A program made the translations under genes and the position numbers. The notes under the pieces were generated by a model. It saw only the letters and a program-made list of their open reading frames with translations. It made no database searches and was not told the origin of the DNA. 52,767 nucleotides of DNA from Flavobacteriaceae bacterium (lineage in GTDB: Bacteria; Bacteroidota; Bacteroidia; Flavobacteriales; Flavobacteriaceae): assembly GCA_017852395.1 (NCBI GenBank), contig JAFMLE010000015.1, positions 1 to 52,767 of the forward strand, in the 5' to 3' direction. Shown here in pieces: positions 8,939-16,369 of this stretch. Positions within the stretch are counted from its first letter, which is position 1. Every line of letters starts with the position of its first letter.

Positions 8939-10315
8939 CTAACGGTTGAGTAATGGACGAATATCCGTTTCTAATGAATGCCTTGTTTGGGTTCCGGAAG
9001 TCATCTCTTTTAGGACAAAAACGTTTTGCTTTTGCTCTTCTTCACCAAAAATGATAACATAAGGAATCTGCTTTTGATTGGCATAGTTTAGTTGCTTCTT
9101 GAATTTTGTCTCTACCGGGTACATTTCGGCAGCTATGCCTTGCTTTCTGAGTTGTTGAAGTGCTTGAAGTGACCAGTCTAAAGCAGCGACATCCGTATTG
9201 ATAAAAAGGACTTCGGTGTTTTTAAGTATTTCTTTAGGAAAAAGATTCAGGGCTTCGAGCACTAGAAAAATCCGGTCAAAACCAAACGAAATTCCAATAC
9301 CACTTTTGTCCTTAAGACCAAATGCACTGGTAAGATCATCATAACGTCCACCACCACCGATCGATCCCATTTTAACTTCTGGTGGAGGCAAAACTTCGAC
9401 AATCATACCGGTATAATAATTGAGTCCTCGCGCTAGGGTGAGGTCAATATCAAGTGTCACAGCACTTAATCCCTGTTTTTGTAGGGTTTGAAAAATATAT
9501 TTGAGCTCATCAATTCCTGTTCGAGCAGCCTCAAAACCTCCCAAGATGGTGTCCAGTTTATCAAGTTTTTGTTCTGGAGTACCCGTAAGTTCCAACATCG
9601 GTTTGAGCCGTTCTATCACTTTGGGGTCAAAGCCGCGATCTATCAATTCTTTTTCTACCCCTTCTACCCCAATTTTGTCTAGTTTATCTAAAACAATCGT
9701 AAACTCTATCAGGCGCTCTGGAGCGCCGATCGCTTCGGCTAAGCCTGCGAGGATTTTTCGATGATTTAGACGGACCACCACAGCTGGGAGCTTCAGATCA
9801 GCAAACACTGCATCATAGAGTTGAATCATTTCTATTTCTTGAAGCAACGAGCGATCACCAATGATGTCGGCGTCGCATTGAACAAATTCTTGAAATCGTC
9901 CGTGTTGTGGACGGTCAGCTCTCCATACCGGTTGAATTTGATATCTTCTGAAAGGAAATACGATTTCGTTTTGATATTGTGCAACAAAACGCGCAAAAGG
10001 AACGGTGAGGTCATAGCGTAGTGCTTTTTCTGAAAGGGAGTCAGAAAAAGCTCTCAAGTCGTTTTTTTCTAAAGCGTTAAGATCCGCCTTTTTGACTTTT
10101 TCTCCGGAATTTAAAATTCTAAAAATCAAACGGTCTCCTTCCTCTCCATATTTGCCCATAAGGGTTTCGAGTCGTTCAAAAGTGGGCGTTTCTATGGGCT
10201 CAAAACCAAAGGTTTCAAAATTTCTTTGCAGCACTTGTTTCAAGTAGTTTCGTTGCGCAATAGTAGTCGCATAAAAATCACGGGTGCCTTTTGGTATGCT
10301 TGGTTTTACAGCCAT
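8939..10315 (-). CDS. hisS: Histidine--tRNA ligase
   Basis: A 458-residue class II aminoacyl-tRNA synthetase that charges tRNA-His. The start is set at the ATG giving MAVKPSIPKGTRDFY; a TTG seven codons upstream is less likely. The KGTRDF N-terminus is typical for HisRS. Motif 2 region is FRRYQIQPVWRADRPQHGRFQEF (partly shown by residues around 120-145), the histidine loop includes LNYYTG (~312), followed by GGGGRYDDL and motif 3 GISFGFDR. The C-terminal ~90 residues form the anticodon-binding domain. Length is normal for Bacteroidota HisRS. The upstream DUF6495 gene ends 30 bases away on the same strand. Confidence 0.97.
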   Translation of the reverse strand: MAVKPSIPKGTRDFYATTIAQRNYLKQVLQRNFETFGFEPIETPTFERLETLMGKYGEEGDRLIFRILNSGEKVKKADLNALEKNDLRAFSDSLSEKALRYDLTVPFARFVAQYQNEIVFPFRRYQIQPVWRADRPQHGRFQEFVQCDADIIGDRSLLQEIEMIQLYDAVFADLKLPAVVVRLNHRKILAGLAEAIGAPERLIEFTIVLDKLDKIGVEGVEKELIDRGFDPKVIERLKPMLELTGTPEQKLDKLDTILGGFEAARTGIDELKYIFQTLQKQGLSAVTLDIDLTLARGLNYYTGMIVEVLPPPEVKMGSIGGGGRYDDLTSAFGLKDKSGIGISFGFDRIFLVLEALNLFPKEILKNTEVLFINTDVAALDWSLQALQQLRKQGIAAEMYPVETKFKKQLNYANQKQIPYVIIFGEEEQKQNVFVLKEMTSGTQTRHSLETDIRPLLNR

Positions 10316-10345
10316 GGTTGCAAGTCTGATTGACAAATATCTAAA

Positions 10346-10822
10346 TTATTCTTGGGTTTTAAAAAGATTGTGCAAAACCTTATAGTGGCTACCGTCGCTA
10401 ATCTCAGCCCCTTGCTCTATCAATTTGAAGAGCTCCCGCTTGGGGTCGTCTCCCAACTGCTTTGTCCCACGATATATGACCACCTCATCACTATGAATAT
10501 TTTCTAAAACCCACTGCCATCCATCCGATTGATCTATCGGAAGTGTATAATTTGATTTGACAATAATGGACTCTAGTTGGGTGTCTGTTCTTTTGATCGA
10601 AATATGCTGATGGGCAGACCACTGTTCTAGATATTGAACTTTTGTCAAAATGTCCTCCCATACCAAATCACTAAAACGATCTAAAAATAACGCTACGGAT
10701 TCTGGCTGATTGGTTTTGAGCTCTTGCCATTGTTTGGCATCTATAGACTGCGCAGCAAGAAAGCGTGCAAACTCTAGGTGCAGGGCTTCGAATTGGTCTT
10801 TAGATAAACGAGTATAGCGCAT
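10346..10822 (-). CDS. DUF6495 family protein, function unknown
   Basis: A 158-residue protein starting MRYTRLSKDQFEALH; the ATG at 10822 is chosen because the upstream GTG option lies inside a terminator hairpin. The N-terminal pattern (RLSKDQ, then EFARFLAAQSID and a conserved DLVWEDIL) resembles a small cytoplasmic protein family conserved in Flavobacteriia that I recognise as DUF6495. No catalytic motif, membrane segment or signal peptide is visible. It sits between rplI and hisS on the same strand but is separated from rplI by a strong terminator, so it is probably transcribed on its own or with hisS. Family assignment is from memory of the pattern. Confidence 0.75.
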   Translation of the reverse strand: MRYTRLSKDQFEALHLEFARFLAAQSIDAKQWQELKTNQPESVALFLDRFSDLVWEDILTKVQYLEQWSAHQHISIKRTDTQLESIIVKSNYTLPIDQSDGWQWVLENIHSDEVVIYRGTKQLGDDPKRELFKLIEQGAEISDGSHYKVLHNLFKTQE

Positions 10823-10831
10823 TATGGGAAG

Positions 10832-10858
10832 AAAAAACCCCACACTAGGTGGGGTTTT
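10832..10858 (-). terminator. Intrinsic terminator of the rpsF-rpsR-rplI operon
   Basis: Stem AAAACCCCAC / GTGGGGTTTT with loop ACTAG. On the minus strand the stem is followed by a run of U's (plus-strand A's at 10832-10837). It lies 21 bases after the rplI stop codon. Confidence 0.9.
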
Positions 10859-10878
10859 AAGTTGATAGAAAACATCAA

Positions 10879-11334
10879 TTATTTTTGGGTATCCGCTACA
10901 ATTTCAAAGGGAAACTGAATGGATACTTCGCGATGCAAACGGATGGTTGCTTCGTATTTGCCCAAACGCTTTATGATACGGCCAGGCAAGGTGATACGAT
11001 TGCGTTCTACCGTATGCCCTTGTGCTTCAAATGCTGCCTCTAGATCTTGTGAGGATACCGAGCCAAAAAGTTTGTCTCCTGCACCTACTTTAGATTTGAT
11101 TTGCATTTCTACTGCACCGATTTTCTTAGCCAAGTCTTGAGCATCCTTAATAACTTTTGCTTCTTTAAAAGCGCGTTGCTTTAGATTTTCTGCCAAAACT
11201 TTTTTTGCCGAGCTGGTCGCCAAAACGGCTTTTCCTTGAGGAATCAAAAAGTTTCTTCCGTAACCCGGTTTTACGTTTACGATATCGTCCTTAAACCCTA
11301 GGTTTGTGACGTCTTGTTTGAGAATTAATTCCAT
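10879..11334 (-). CDS. rplI: 50S ribosomal protein bL9
   Basis: A 151-residue protein with the bL9 N-terminal signature MELILKQDVTNLGFKDDIVNVKPGYG (read through residues 1-26) and the expected N-terminal RNA-binding domain, long connecting helix rich in Ala and Lys (~45-75) and C-terminal domain. It binds 23S rRNA near the L1 stalk base. Last gene of the S6-S18-L9 operon, 8 bases after rpsR, followed by a strong terminator. Confidence 0.98.
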   Translation of the reverse strand: MELILKQDVTNLGFKDDIVNVKPGYGRNFLIPQGKAVLATSSAKKVLAENLKQRAFKEAKVIKDAQDLAKKIGAVEMQIKSKVGAGDKLFGSVSSQDLEAAFEAQGHTVERNRITLPGRIIKRLGKYEATIRLHREVSIQFPFEIVADTQK

Positions 11335-11342
11335 AGCACAGC

Positions 11343-11639
11343 TTATTTTAGCATATCTCCAACATAAGGCATAAGTGCAAGGTGACGAGCACGCTTGACG
11401 GCTACTGCAACTTTACGTTGGTATTTTAGTGAGGTTCCTGTCAATCTTCTGGGCAACAATTTACCTTGTTCGTTTACAAACTTTAGTAGAAAGTCCCCGT
11501 CTTTATAATCGACGTATTTGATACCTGATCGCTTAAAACGACAGTATTTCTTTTTGGAACTGGTGTCGATATTGAGGGGTGCTAAATACCGGATTTCACC
11601 TTCCTTTTTTCCGCGTTGTTGTTCTTCGATTTTTGACAT
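11343..11639 (-). CDS. rpsR: 30S ribosomal protein bS18
   Basis: A 98-residue protein. The core [18 protein letters not shown] (~30-47) and [15 protein letters not shown] (~61-75) are diagnostic of bS18, which pairs with bS6 on the small-subunit platform. The N-terminus carries an extra ~25-residue charged stretch compared with the E. coli protein, as is common in Bacteroidota. It is 3 bases behind rpsF, so translation is probably coupled. No ssb or priB gene lies between rpsF and rpsR, unlike in many Firmicutes and Proteobacteria. Confidence 0.98.
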   Translation of the reverse strand: MSKIEEQQRGKKEGEIRYLAPLNIDTSSKKKYCRFKRSGIKYVDYKDGDFLLKFVNEQGKLLPRRLTGTSLKYQRKVAVAVKRARHLALMPYVGDMLK

Positions 11640-11642
11640 GAT

Positions 11643-11981
11643 CTAGGCTTGCTTTTTAAGTTTTTTTCTTCTTTTTTCGGCCCAAGCAAGTGCGTGCTTG
11701 TCGAGTTTGACAGTGAGGTAGCGCATCACACGCTCGTCACGTCTAAATTCTACTTCCAGTGCATCGATAACTTCTCCTGGTGCCGTAAATTCTAACAAGT
11801 GATAAAAAGCACTTTTTTTGTTTTGAATCGGATAAGCCAGTTTCTTCAATCCCCAGTTTTCTTTGCTGGTGATTGCGCCCTTACGGGAGGTCAGAAATTC
11901 TTCAAATTTTTGCACTGCTTCCTCTATCTGCGTCTCAGATAGAACGGGATTTAAAATGAAAACAGTTTCGTAATGATTCAT
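11643..11981 (-). CDS. rpsF: 30S ribosomal protein bS6
   Basis: A 112-residue protein starting MNHYETVFILNPVLS, the typical bS6 opening; further conserved blocks are WGLKKLAYPIQ (~63-73) and RDERVMRYLTVKLD (~80-93). First gene of the ribosomal operon. Its own promoter (TTG-20-TATTTTTG) lies just upstream, giving a short leader of roughly 15 nt, so the duplicated element further upstream is unlikely to be an rpsF leader. Confidence 0.98.
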   Translation of the reverse strand: MNHYETVFILNPVLSETQIEEAVQKFEEFLTSRKGAITSKENWGLKKLAYPIQNKKSAFYHLLEFTAPGEVIDALEVEFRRDERVMRYLTVKLDKHALAWAEKRRKKLKKQA

Positions 11982-12001
11982 AAATTATAATTTTCGAGCT
12001 G

Positions 12002-12034
12002 CAAAAATAAGGCAATCAACTCGATATCACAAAA
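12002..12034 (-). promoter_or_regulatory. Promoter of rpsF-rpsR-rplI
   Basis: On the minus strand a TTTTG (12030-12034) is followed by a 20-base spacer and a perfect Bacteroidota -7 box TATTTTTG (12002-12009), about 20 bases before the rpsF start codon. Confidence 0.8.
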
Positions 12035-12110
12035 CTATGAAGCAATTTTTCTGTAGAATGGCTCAGTGGACAATTTAGAGGGCTCACAGCTTGGGTGTAC
12101 CCATGGGGCT

Positions 12111-12186
12111 AAAAATAAAAAGGAGGAACGAATTCCTCCTTTTTGCCCCAAATCTTACCATGAACTTAACCTACTTATGTTCAGGT
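12111..12186 (-). ncRNA. Candidate small RNA, copy 1 (about 75 nt)
   Basis: Read on the minus strand, the predicted transcript starts near 12186, ~5 bases after a TACTTTTA box. It can form a first hairpin: CCTGAAC (12179-12185) pairs with GTTCATGG (12158-12165, one bulged U) around a 13-nt loop. An unpaired linker containing GATTTGGGGC follows, then a 12-bp terminator stem capped by UUCG. No credible open reading frame of useful length is present. The gene is predicted from structure, promoter spacing and near-perfect duplication; no Rfam match was tested (Flavo-1 and 6S families would be the first to try). Confidence 0.55.
12117..12144 (-). terminator. UUCG-capped terminator of element copy 1
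   Basis: On the minus strand the stem is AAAAAGGAGGAA / TTCCTCCTTTTT with loop TTCG, followed by TTATTTTT-like sequence. The stem is a perfect 12 bp; UUCG tetraloops are exceptionally stable and favour the minus strand as the functional one. Confidence 0.85.
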
Positions 12187-12190
12187 GATG

Positions 12191-12220
12191 TAAAAGTATA
12201 TATATTTTTTTTAATTACAA
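12191..12220 (-). promoter_or_regulatory. Promoter of small-RNA copy 1
   Basis: TTG (12218-12220), a 19-base spacer and TACTTTTA (12191-12198) on the minus strand match the Bacteroidota TTG/TAnnTTTG promoter except for the last base. The -7 box belongs to the conserved repeat; the TTG lies outside it. Confidence 0.55.
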
Positions 12221-12233
12221 CTAAAATATATTA

Positions 12234-12309
12234 AAAAATAAAAAGGAGGAACGAATTCCTCCTTTTTGCCCCAAATCTTACCATGAACTTAACCTACTTA
12301 TGTTCAGGT
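12234..12309 (-). ncRNA. Candidate small RNA, copy 2 (about 75 nt)
   Basis: The predicted transcript has the same sequence as copy 1 within the transcribed part, so both genes would make the same RNA (bulged hairpin, G-rich linker, UUCG terminator). Only the flanks and one base next to the -7 box differ. Same-strand tandem order with a full terminator in each copy points to two independent units rather than one leader with attenuators. Confidence 0.55.
12240..12267 (-). terminator. UUCG-capped terminator of element copy 2
   Basis: Identical 12-bp stem and TTCG loop as in copy 1, followed on the minus strand by TATTTTTTAA, a good U-rich tail. Confidence 0.85.
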
Positions 12310-12313
12310 GATA

Positions 12314-12345
12314 TAAAAGTAGTATAATTATTTTAATACCTCCAA
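12314..12345 (-). promoter_or_regulatory. Promoter of small-RNA copy 2
   Basis: TTG (12343-12345), a 21-base spacer and TACTTTTA (12314-12321) on the minus strand. An overlapping TATATTTG (12343-12350) could itself be a -7 box giving a transcript ~28 nt longer, so the exact start is uncertain. Confidence 0.45.
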
Positions 12346-12356
12346 ATATATTTAAT

Positions 12357-12381
12357 AAAAAAATGAATTTTAAATTCATTC
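12357..12381 (-). terminator. Terminator of priA
   Basis: Arms AATGAATT and AATTCATT around a 3-base loop, followed on the minus strand by a T-run (plus-strand A's at 12357-12361), ~40 bases after the priA stop codon. The stem is A/T-rich and so moderately stable. Confidence 0.6.
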
Positions 12382-12419
12382 TAAATATACGGGTCTGGTT
12401 CGGAGGATTTTAGGGTATG

Positions 12420-14867
12420 TTAAAAAGGATCGACATCGATCACAACTTTTACCGATTTGAAGGCTCCTATAGATTGAAAGCTCTTGTGGGTGTGCCGCAA
12501 AAGGGTTTTCATCTTATTGCGGGCGGTAGCATCTACCATTTTTACCAAAATTTGATTTAGATATTGATTTCTAATTCTACCAACGGGGGGCATAACCGGT
12601 CCCAATATAGTACCGTCAAAGGATTGCTTTATTACATTGCAGAACCAAATGGCCGCTTGTTGAGTTGTTGCCAAATTGCGGTGCTTGAGTGTAATTCGAA
12701 CCAGTCGTGCAAAAGGCGGATATTCAAAATGCTTTCTTTCGCCAAGTTGTTGCTCAAAAAATGTTTCATAGTCATATTGTATAACCTGCTGAAGTATCGG
12801 GTGCTGGGGATTGAAAGTTTGCAAAAGCACCCGACCTTGATCGTGATGCCTCCCGGCCCTACCAGCAACTTGACTTAGCATTTGAAAACTTCGTTCAAAA
12901 GCCCTAAAATCGGGCTGAAAAAGCAATTGATCGGCCTGTAAAACTCCTACTAAGTGTACATTTTTAAAATCCAACCCCTTTATCAACATTTGGGTGCCTA
13001 CCAAAATCTGAATTTCTTGATTTGAAAAAGCTTGAATCAAGTTGTCAAAATCCCACTTGCCGCGGGTGGTATCCCAATCCATGCGTGCAACGTTTGCTTC
13101 AGGAAAAAGTGCTTCTATCTGAGCTTCGATTTGTTGCGTTCCAGTTCCTTTGGTCTCCAAATGCGGCATGCCACAGGCGTGGCATTGTATCGGAATCGGA
13201 ATATGATATCCACAATAATGGCATTGGAGTTGATTTTTGGATTTATGATGTGTCAGTGCTACATCGCATTGTGTGCATTGTGGCGTATGGCCACAGCTCA
13301 AACATTCTAAAATTGGGGCATATCCCCTGCGGTTTTGAAATAAAATAATTTGTTGCCCTTTTTCGAGACAATCAGAAACTGCCTTGTGAAGTGTCGATGA
13401 AAAAACCCCTTTCATTTGCTTTTTTTTATACACTTCCTTGAGGTCAATAATTTCAATTTTTGGTGGGGTAACTCCGCCATATCGCTCTTTGAGCTGGACC
13501 CACCCATATTTGCCCTTGCGTGCATGATAGGCAGTTTCTAGGGCTGGCGTAGCCGATCCTAGCACTACCTGCGCTCCTACCAAGTGCCCAAGTGCAATAG
13601 CAGCATCTCGTGCATGATAACGGGGTGCAGGATCAAATTGTTTATAAGAGGTTTCGTGTTCTTCGTCTACCACAATCAAGCCCAGGCTTGTAAAAGGCAA
13701 CAACAATGCCGAGCGGGCACCGACGATTAACTGTGCATTTGACCGATGATGAAGCACATCTTGCCACACTTCTGTTCTTTCGTGACCGGAATATTTTGAG
13801 TGATAAACAGTCACTCTTTTGCCAAAATAGGATTGCAGTCGAACGACCATTTGGGCCGTTAGCGCAATTTCGGGTAGCAAATAAAGCACTTGTTTACCGG
13901 CATCTAACTGAGATGCGATGTGTTTACAGAAAACAGCGGTCTTACCCGATGCAGTTACTCCCTCAAGCAATACTACATTTTTGGAATTGAAAGCGCTTTG
14001 AATGCCCTCCAGTGCATTTTGCTGTGCGATTGATAATGTAATTTCTGAAGGTAGCGGGTCGTGAAGAAGTAGTTTACGATTTTCGGTCTGATAGGTTTCT
14101 TCGATATATGCCTTGTCAATCAGCACACGCGCAATATTGGATTGTACGCCAATTTTTTTCATCAAGGCAACCGCTGGTTTCCAAGCAGCTTTGTCTTGGG
14201 GATCCAAAAGAGCAAGAAGAAGTTGATTTTGACGAGGAGCCCCCGACAACTCGTCTAAGGCCGCCTTTAGATTACGCGCCTCCTTGAGCCGTGGATGGAG
14301 ACGTATCATCCGCACCTTTTTGGGTTTGTATTTTTCGGCGATCAATTGCTGCTGCTCAATCCACTTGGACTGCACCATTTTATGCAATATCGGCATCACT
14401 TGCTTTCGAGCAATTATTGCGCTAATGTCTTTTATCGTAAGTGGCCTCAGCTGCAATGCCTCTAAGATCAAATACTCGTCGTCGGTCAACGTCAATGTCT
14501 GATAGTCGGGGCACTCGGGATGTTGTGCGATGAGCATTTCACTCTCCAATAACATAAGGGAAGGCAGCGCGGCTTTTAGAACCTCACCGATGTTACATTG
14601 ATAGTAGCGCGCAATCCAATTCCAAAATTCGAGTTGCTGTTCTGTTACTGTAGGGATTTCATCCAAGAGGTGCTCAACAAATTTGGCCTCATAACGCTGT
14701 GGGGGGTTTTGATGTATTTTGGCAACAATACCCGTATATATTTTTTGCTTTCCAAAAGGGACTGCGACACGCATTCCGATTTGGCATCGTTGGACCATTG
14801 CATCCTCTAGGGCATAGGTAAACGGCTTGGGAAGTGGCAACGGAACGATTATATCTACAAAATTCAT
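12420..14867 (-). CDS. priA: Primosomal protein N' (replication restart helicase PriA)
   Basis: An 815-residue superfamily 2 DNA helicase that reloads the replisome at stalled forks. The start is the ATG preceded by AGGAG (MNFVDIIVPLPLPKPFTYAL); a TTG seven codons upstream is rejected. The N-terminal 3'-end-binding domain is followed by Walker A LLEGVTASGKT (~303-313), the DEEH box VVDEEHE (~397), and a zinc region with paired cysteines CLSCGH, CTQCDVA, CHYCGYH and CHACGMP (~525-575). Helicase motifs V and VI (VGTQMLIKGLDF, QVAGRAGR) follow. Length matches Bacteroidota PriA. The YihY-type gene ends 27 bases upstream on the same strand, suggesting a two-gene transcript. Confidence 0.97.
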   Translation of the reverse strand: MNFVDIIVPLPLPKPFTYALEDAMVQRCQIGMRVAVPFGKQKIYTGIVAKIHQNPPQRYEAKFVEHLLDEIPTVTEQQLEFWNWIARYYQCNIGEVLKAALPSLMLLESEMLIAQHPECPDYQTLTLTDDEYLILEALQLRPLTIKDISAIIARKQVMPILHKMVQSKWIEQQQLIAEKYKPKKVRMIRLHPRLKEARNLKAALDELSGAPRQNQLLLALLDPQDKAAWKPAVALMKKIGVQSNIARVLIDKAYIEETYQTENRKLLLHDPLPSEITLSIAQQNALEGIQSAFNSKNVVLLEGVTASGKTAVFCKHIASQLDAGKQVLYLLPEIALTAQMVVRLQSYFGKRVTVYHSKYSGHERTEVWQDVLHHRSNAQLIVGARSALLLPFTSLGLIVVDEEHETSYKQFDPAPRYHARDAAIALGHLVGAQVVLGSATPALETAYHARKGKYGWVQLKERYGGVTPPKIEIIDLKEVYKKKQMKGVFSSTLHKAVSDCLEKGQQIILFQNRRGYAPILECLSCGHTPQCTQCDVALTHHKSKNQLQCHYCGYHIPIPIQCHACGMPHLETKGTGTQQIEAQIEALFPEANVARMDWDTTRGKWDFDNLIQAFSNQEIQILVGTQMLIKGLDFKNVHLVGVLQADQLLFQPDFRAFERSFQMLSQVAGRAGRHHDQGRVLLQTFNPQHPILQQVIQYDYETFFEQQLGERKHFEYPPFARLVRITLKHRNLATTQQAAIWFCNVIKQSFDGTILGPVMPPVGRIRNQYLNQILVKMVDATARNKMKTLLRHTHKSFQSIGAFKSVKVVIDVDPF

Positions 14868-14894
14868 CTCCTGTAGTTTAGGCCACAATTTTCA

Positions 14895-15803
14895 TCAAAA
14901 TGGGCTACTATTTTTGATGCTTGTGATTGTGGCATTGAGTTCAAAACCCAACAACAAGATATTGGAATTTATCCAGATGTAGAGTAGAAAAATCAACAAA
15001 GCACCAATGGAGCCGTATAATTGGTTGTAGGTAGAAAAATTTTCGATATACAATCCAAAAAGGTAGGTTGTCAATATAATCAATAGCGTGGTCATTAGTG
15101 CTCCTGGTGAAAAAAAGCGCATTTTTCGAGTTTCGATCGTTCCAAAATAATAGAGTATAGCTACCGATAAATAGGTAAGAAGGATAAAAAATAAAAATTG
15201 TCCGATACGAATCCAGTTTACTGTATTTTCTAAGATTCCTTGTAGGTTTCTAAGAATATACAATTCAAAAAACACAAAAACCGCTACTGCCAACAACAAA
15301 CTCAGTGCAAGTAAAACGCCAACACCCATCGCATAGAGGTATTGTTTAAAAAGGGTACGCGAAATTTTGATATGATACGACTCTTCAAAACTTGCAAAAA
15401 TGGCACTAACTCCATTGGCGGTCAGAAAAATAGACAACAAAAAAACCGAAGACAGCAACCCTCCACGGGGCTTACTCTGTATGTCCAGAAATATGTCTGA
15501 GAAAAACCCTTGGGTCTCCTTGGGCAGCAATAACTCGATAAAGTTAAGCAGCACCACGTCAAAATTTTCGATGGGTACAAAGGGTATCAGATTGAGAACA
15601 AACAGAAGAAACGGGAACAACGCCATAAAAAAACTAAAGGAAATGCTTCCGGCTCGAGACGTCAAAGTACCCCGCACAATACCTATAATATACAGCTCCA
15701 TGAGTCTATATAAAGAAAAACCCTCAAAACCGGGAACGGAAATCGCATCCAACAATTGAATCAACTTTTTTAGAACCGGTATGTCTCTGACCCTTTTTTT
15801 CAA
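14895..15803 (-). CDS. YihY/BrkB family inner-membrane protein
   Basis: A 302-residue protein with about six hydrophobic segments and the family motifs SRAGSISFSFFMALFPF (~50-66) and a late NxxxLLxG-type segment (NSNILLLGFELNA, ~280-292). This family was once called RNase BN, but the nuclease claim belongs to another protein; the function remains unclear. The only in-frame start is a TTG at 15803. An ATG at 15825 lies in another frame and would join this frame if the A7 run at about 15794-15800 were one base different; the alternative N-terminus would fit the family as well. A TATCTTTG box sits at 15826-15833. Confidence 0.85.
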   Translation of the reverse strand: MKKRVRDIPVLKKLIQLLDAISVPGFEGFSLYRLMELYIIGIVRGTLTSRAGSISFSFFMALFPFLLFVLNLIPFVPIENFDVVLLNFIELLLPKETQGFFSDIFLDIQSKPRGGLLSSVFLLSIFLTANGVSAIFASFEESYHIKISRTLFKQYLYAMGVGVLLALSLLLAVAVFVFFELYILRNLQGILENTVNWIRIGQFLFFILLTYLSVAILYYFGTIETRKMRFFSPGALMTTLLIILTTYLFGLYIENFSTYNQLYGSIGALLIFLLYIWINSNILLLGFELNATITSIKNSSPF

Positions 15804-15825
15804 AATAGCTTGTGTAGGATTGCAT

Positions 15826-15833
15826 CAAAGATA
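15826..15833 (-). promoter_or_regulatory. -7 box before the YihY-type gene
   Basis: TATCTTTG on the minus strand, a full match to TAnnTTTG, 22 bases before the TTG start. No clear TTG -33 element is seen at the usual distance. Confidence 0.5.
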
Positions 15834-15883
15834 CATTGAATTTAAAATGGTCTAAAAAAATGGCTTTAAAAATAAAGGCGCTG

Positions 15884-15891
15884 TACATTTG
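15884..15891 (+). promoter_or_regulatory. -7 box before rlmH, nearly leaderless
   Basis: TACATTTG matches TAnnTTTG and ends only 4 bases before the rlmH ATG, so transcription would begin at or next to the start codon. It also argues against the longer in-frame start at 15836. Confidence 0.55.
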
Positions 15892-15895
15892 CAAG

Positions 15896-16369
15896 ATGGA
15901 AAACGTACTTTTTGTTGTTGGAAAAACGGACGATCAACAATTGATCTCCCTTATCGAGCGCTATCAACAACGGATTGTACGGTACGGCAAATTTCGTATA
16001 GAAATTATTCCTGATCTCAAAAATCGGAAAACACAAACCGTCGAACAGCAAAAAATTCAAGAAGGCAAACGTATCCTCAATAAAGTTACTTCAGCAGATT
16101 ATCTGGTACTCATGGACGAAAAAGGGAAACAAATGGATTCGCCCACCTTTGCCTCCTGGATCGCAAAAAAACAACACCTTGGAGCTAAGCGCTGTATTTT
16201 TGTCATTGGTGGGCCCTATGGGTTTAGTGATGACCTATATCAACGGGCAGATGAAAAAATTGCACTTTCTAAAATGACCTTTTCGCATCAAATGGTGCGC
16301 CTCTTTTTTGTTGAGCAACTCTATCGTGCATACACCATACTTAATAACGAACCTTATCACCATCAATAA
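15896..16369 (+). CDS. rlmH: 23S rRNA (pseudouridine(1915)-N(3))-methyltransferase RlmH
   Basis: A 157-residue SPOUT-class methyltransferase that modifies pseudouridine 1915 in helix 69 of 23S rRNA on assembled ribosomes. The ATG at 15896 gives MENVLFVVGKTDD, the expected RlmH opening and length; an in-frame ATG 20 codons upstream lies before the promoter box. Conserved blocks are YLVLMDEKGKQMDSPTFA (~80-97), the SAM-knot loop FVIGGPYGF (~105-113) and a C-terminal LYRAYTILNNEPYHH, all diagnostic. The stop codon directly abuts the ATG of the next gene, so the two are likely co-translated. Confidence 0.96.
   Translation: MENVLFVVGKTDDQQLISLIERYQQRIVRYGKFRIEIIPDLKNRKTQTVEQQKIQEGKRILNKVTSADYLVLMDEKGKQMDSPTFASWIAKKQHLGAKRCIFVIGGPYGFSDDLYQRADEKIALSKMTFSHQMVRLFFVEQLYRAYTILNNEPYHHQ

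Larger units (their letters stand above)
12111..12321 (-). repeat. Tandem duplication of an 88-base element in the priA-rpsF intergenic region
   Basis: Copies at 12111-12198 and 12234-12321 are offset by 123 bases and differ at one base in 88 (G at 12190 against A at 12313). They are separated by 35 bases of AT-rich sequence that is not repeated. The conserved block spans a promoter-like box, a ~45-base internal region and a complete terminator hairpin, so the repeat is more than a copied terminator. This is the main content of the 438-base gap between rpsF (start 11981) and priA (stop 12420); the rest is the rpsF promoter, a priA terminator and featureless AT-rich DNA. Confidence 0.95.

Noticed and set aside
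12112-12165. Short open frames inside the duplicated element (a 17-codon minus-strand frame starting MVRFGAKRR in copy 2, and plus-strand frames starting MNLTYLCSG)
   Set aside because: They run through the terminator stem or diverge right after the repeat ends; the structure explains the conservation better than coding does.
12111-12321. CRISPR or insertion-sequence origin for the duplicated element
   Set aside because: Only two units, no spacers of constant length, no transposase, no terminal inverted repeats or target duplications.
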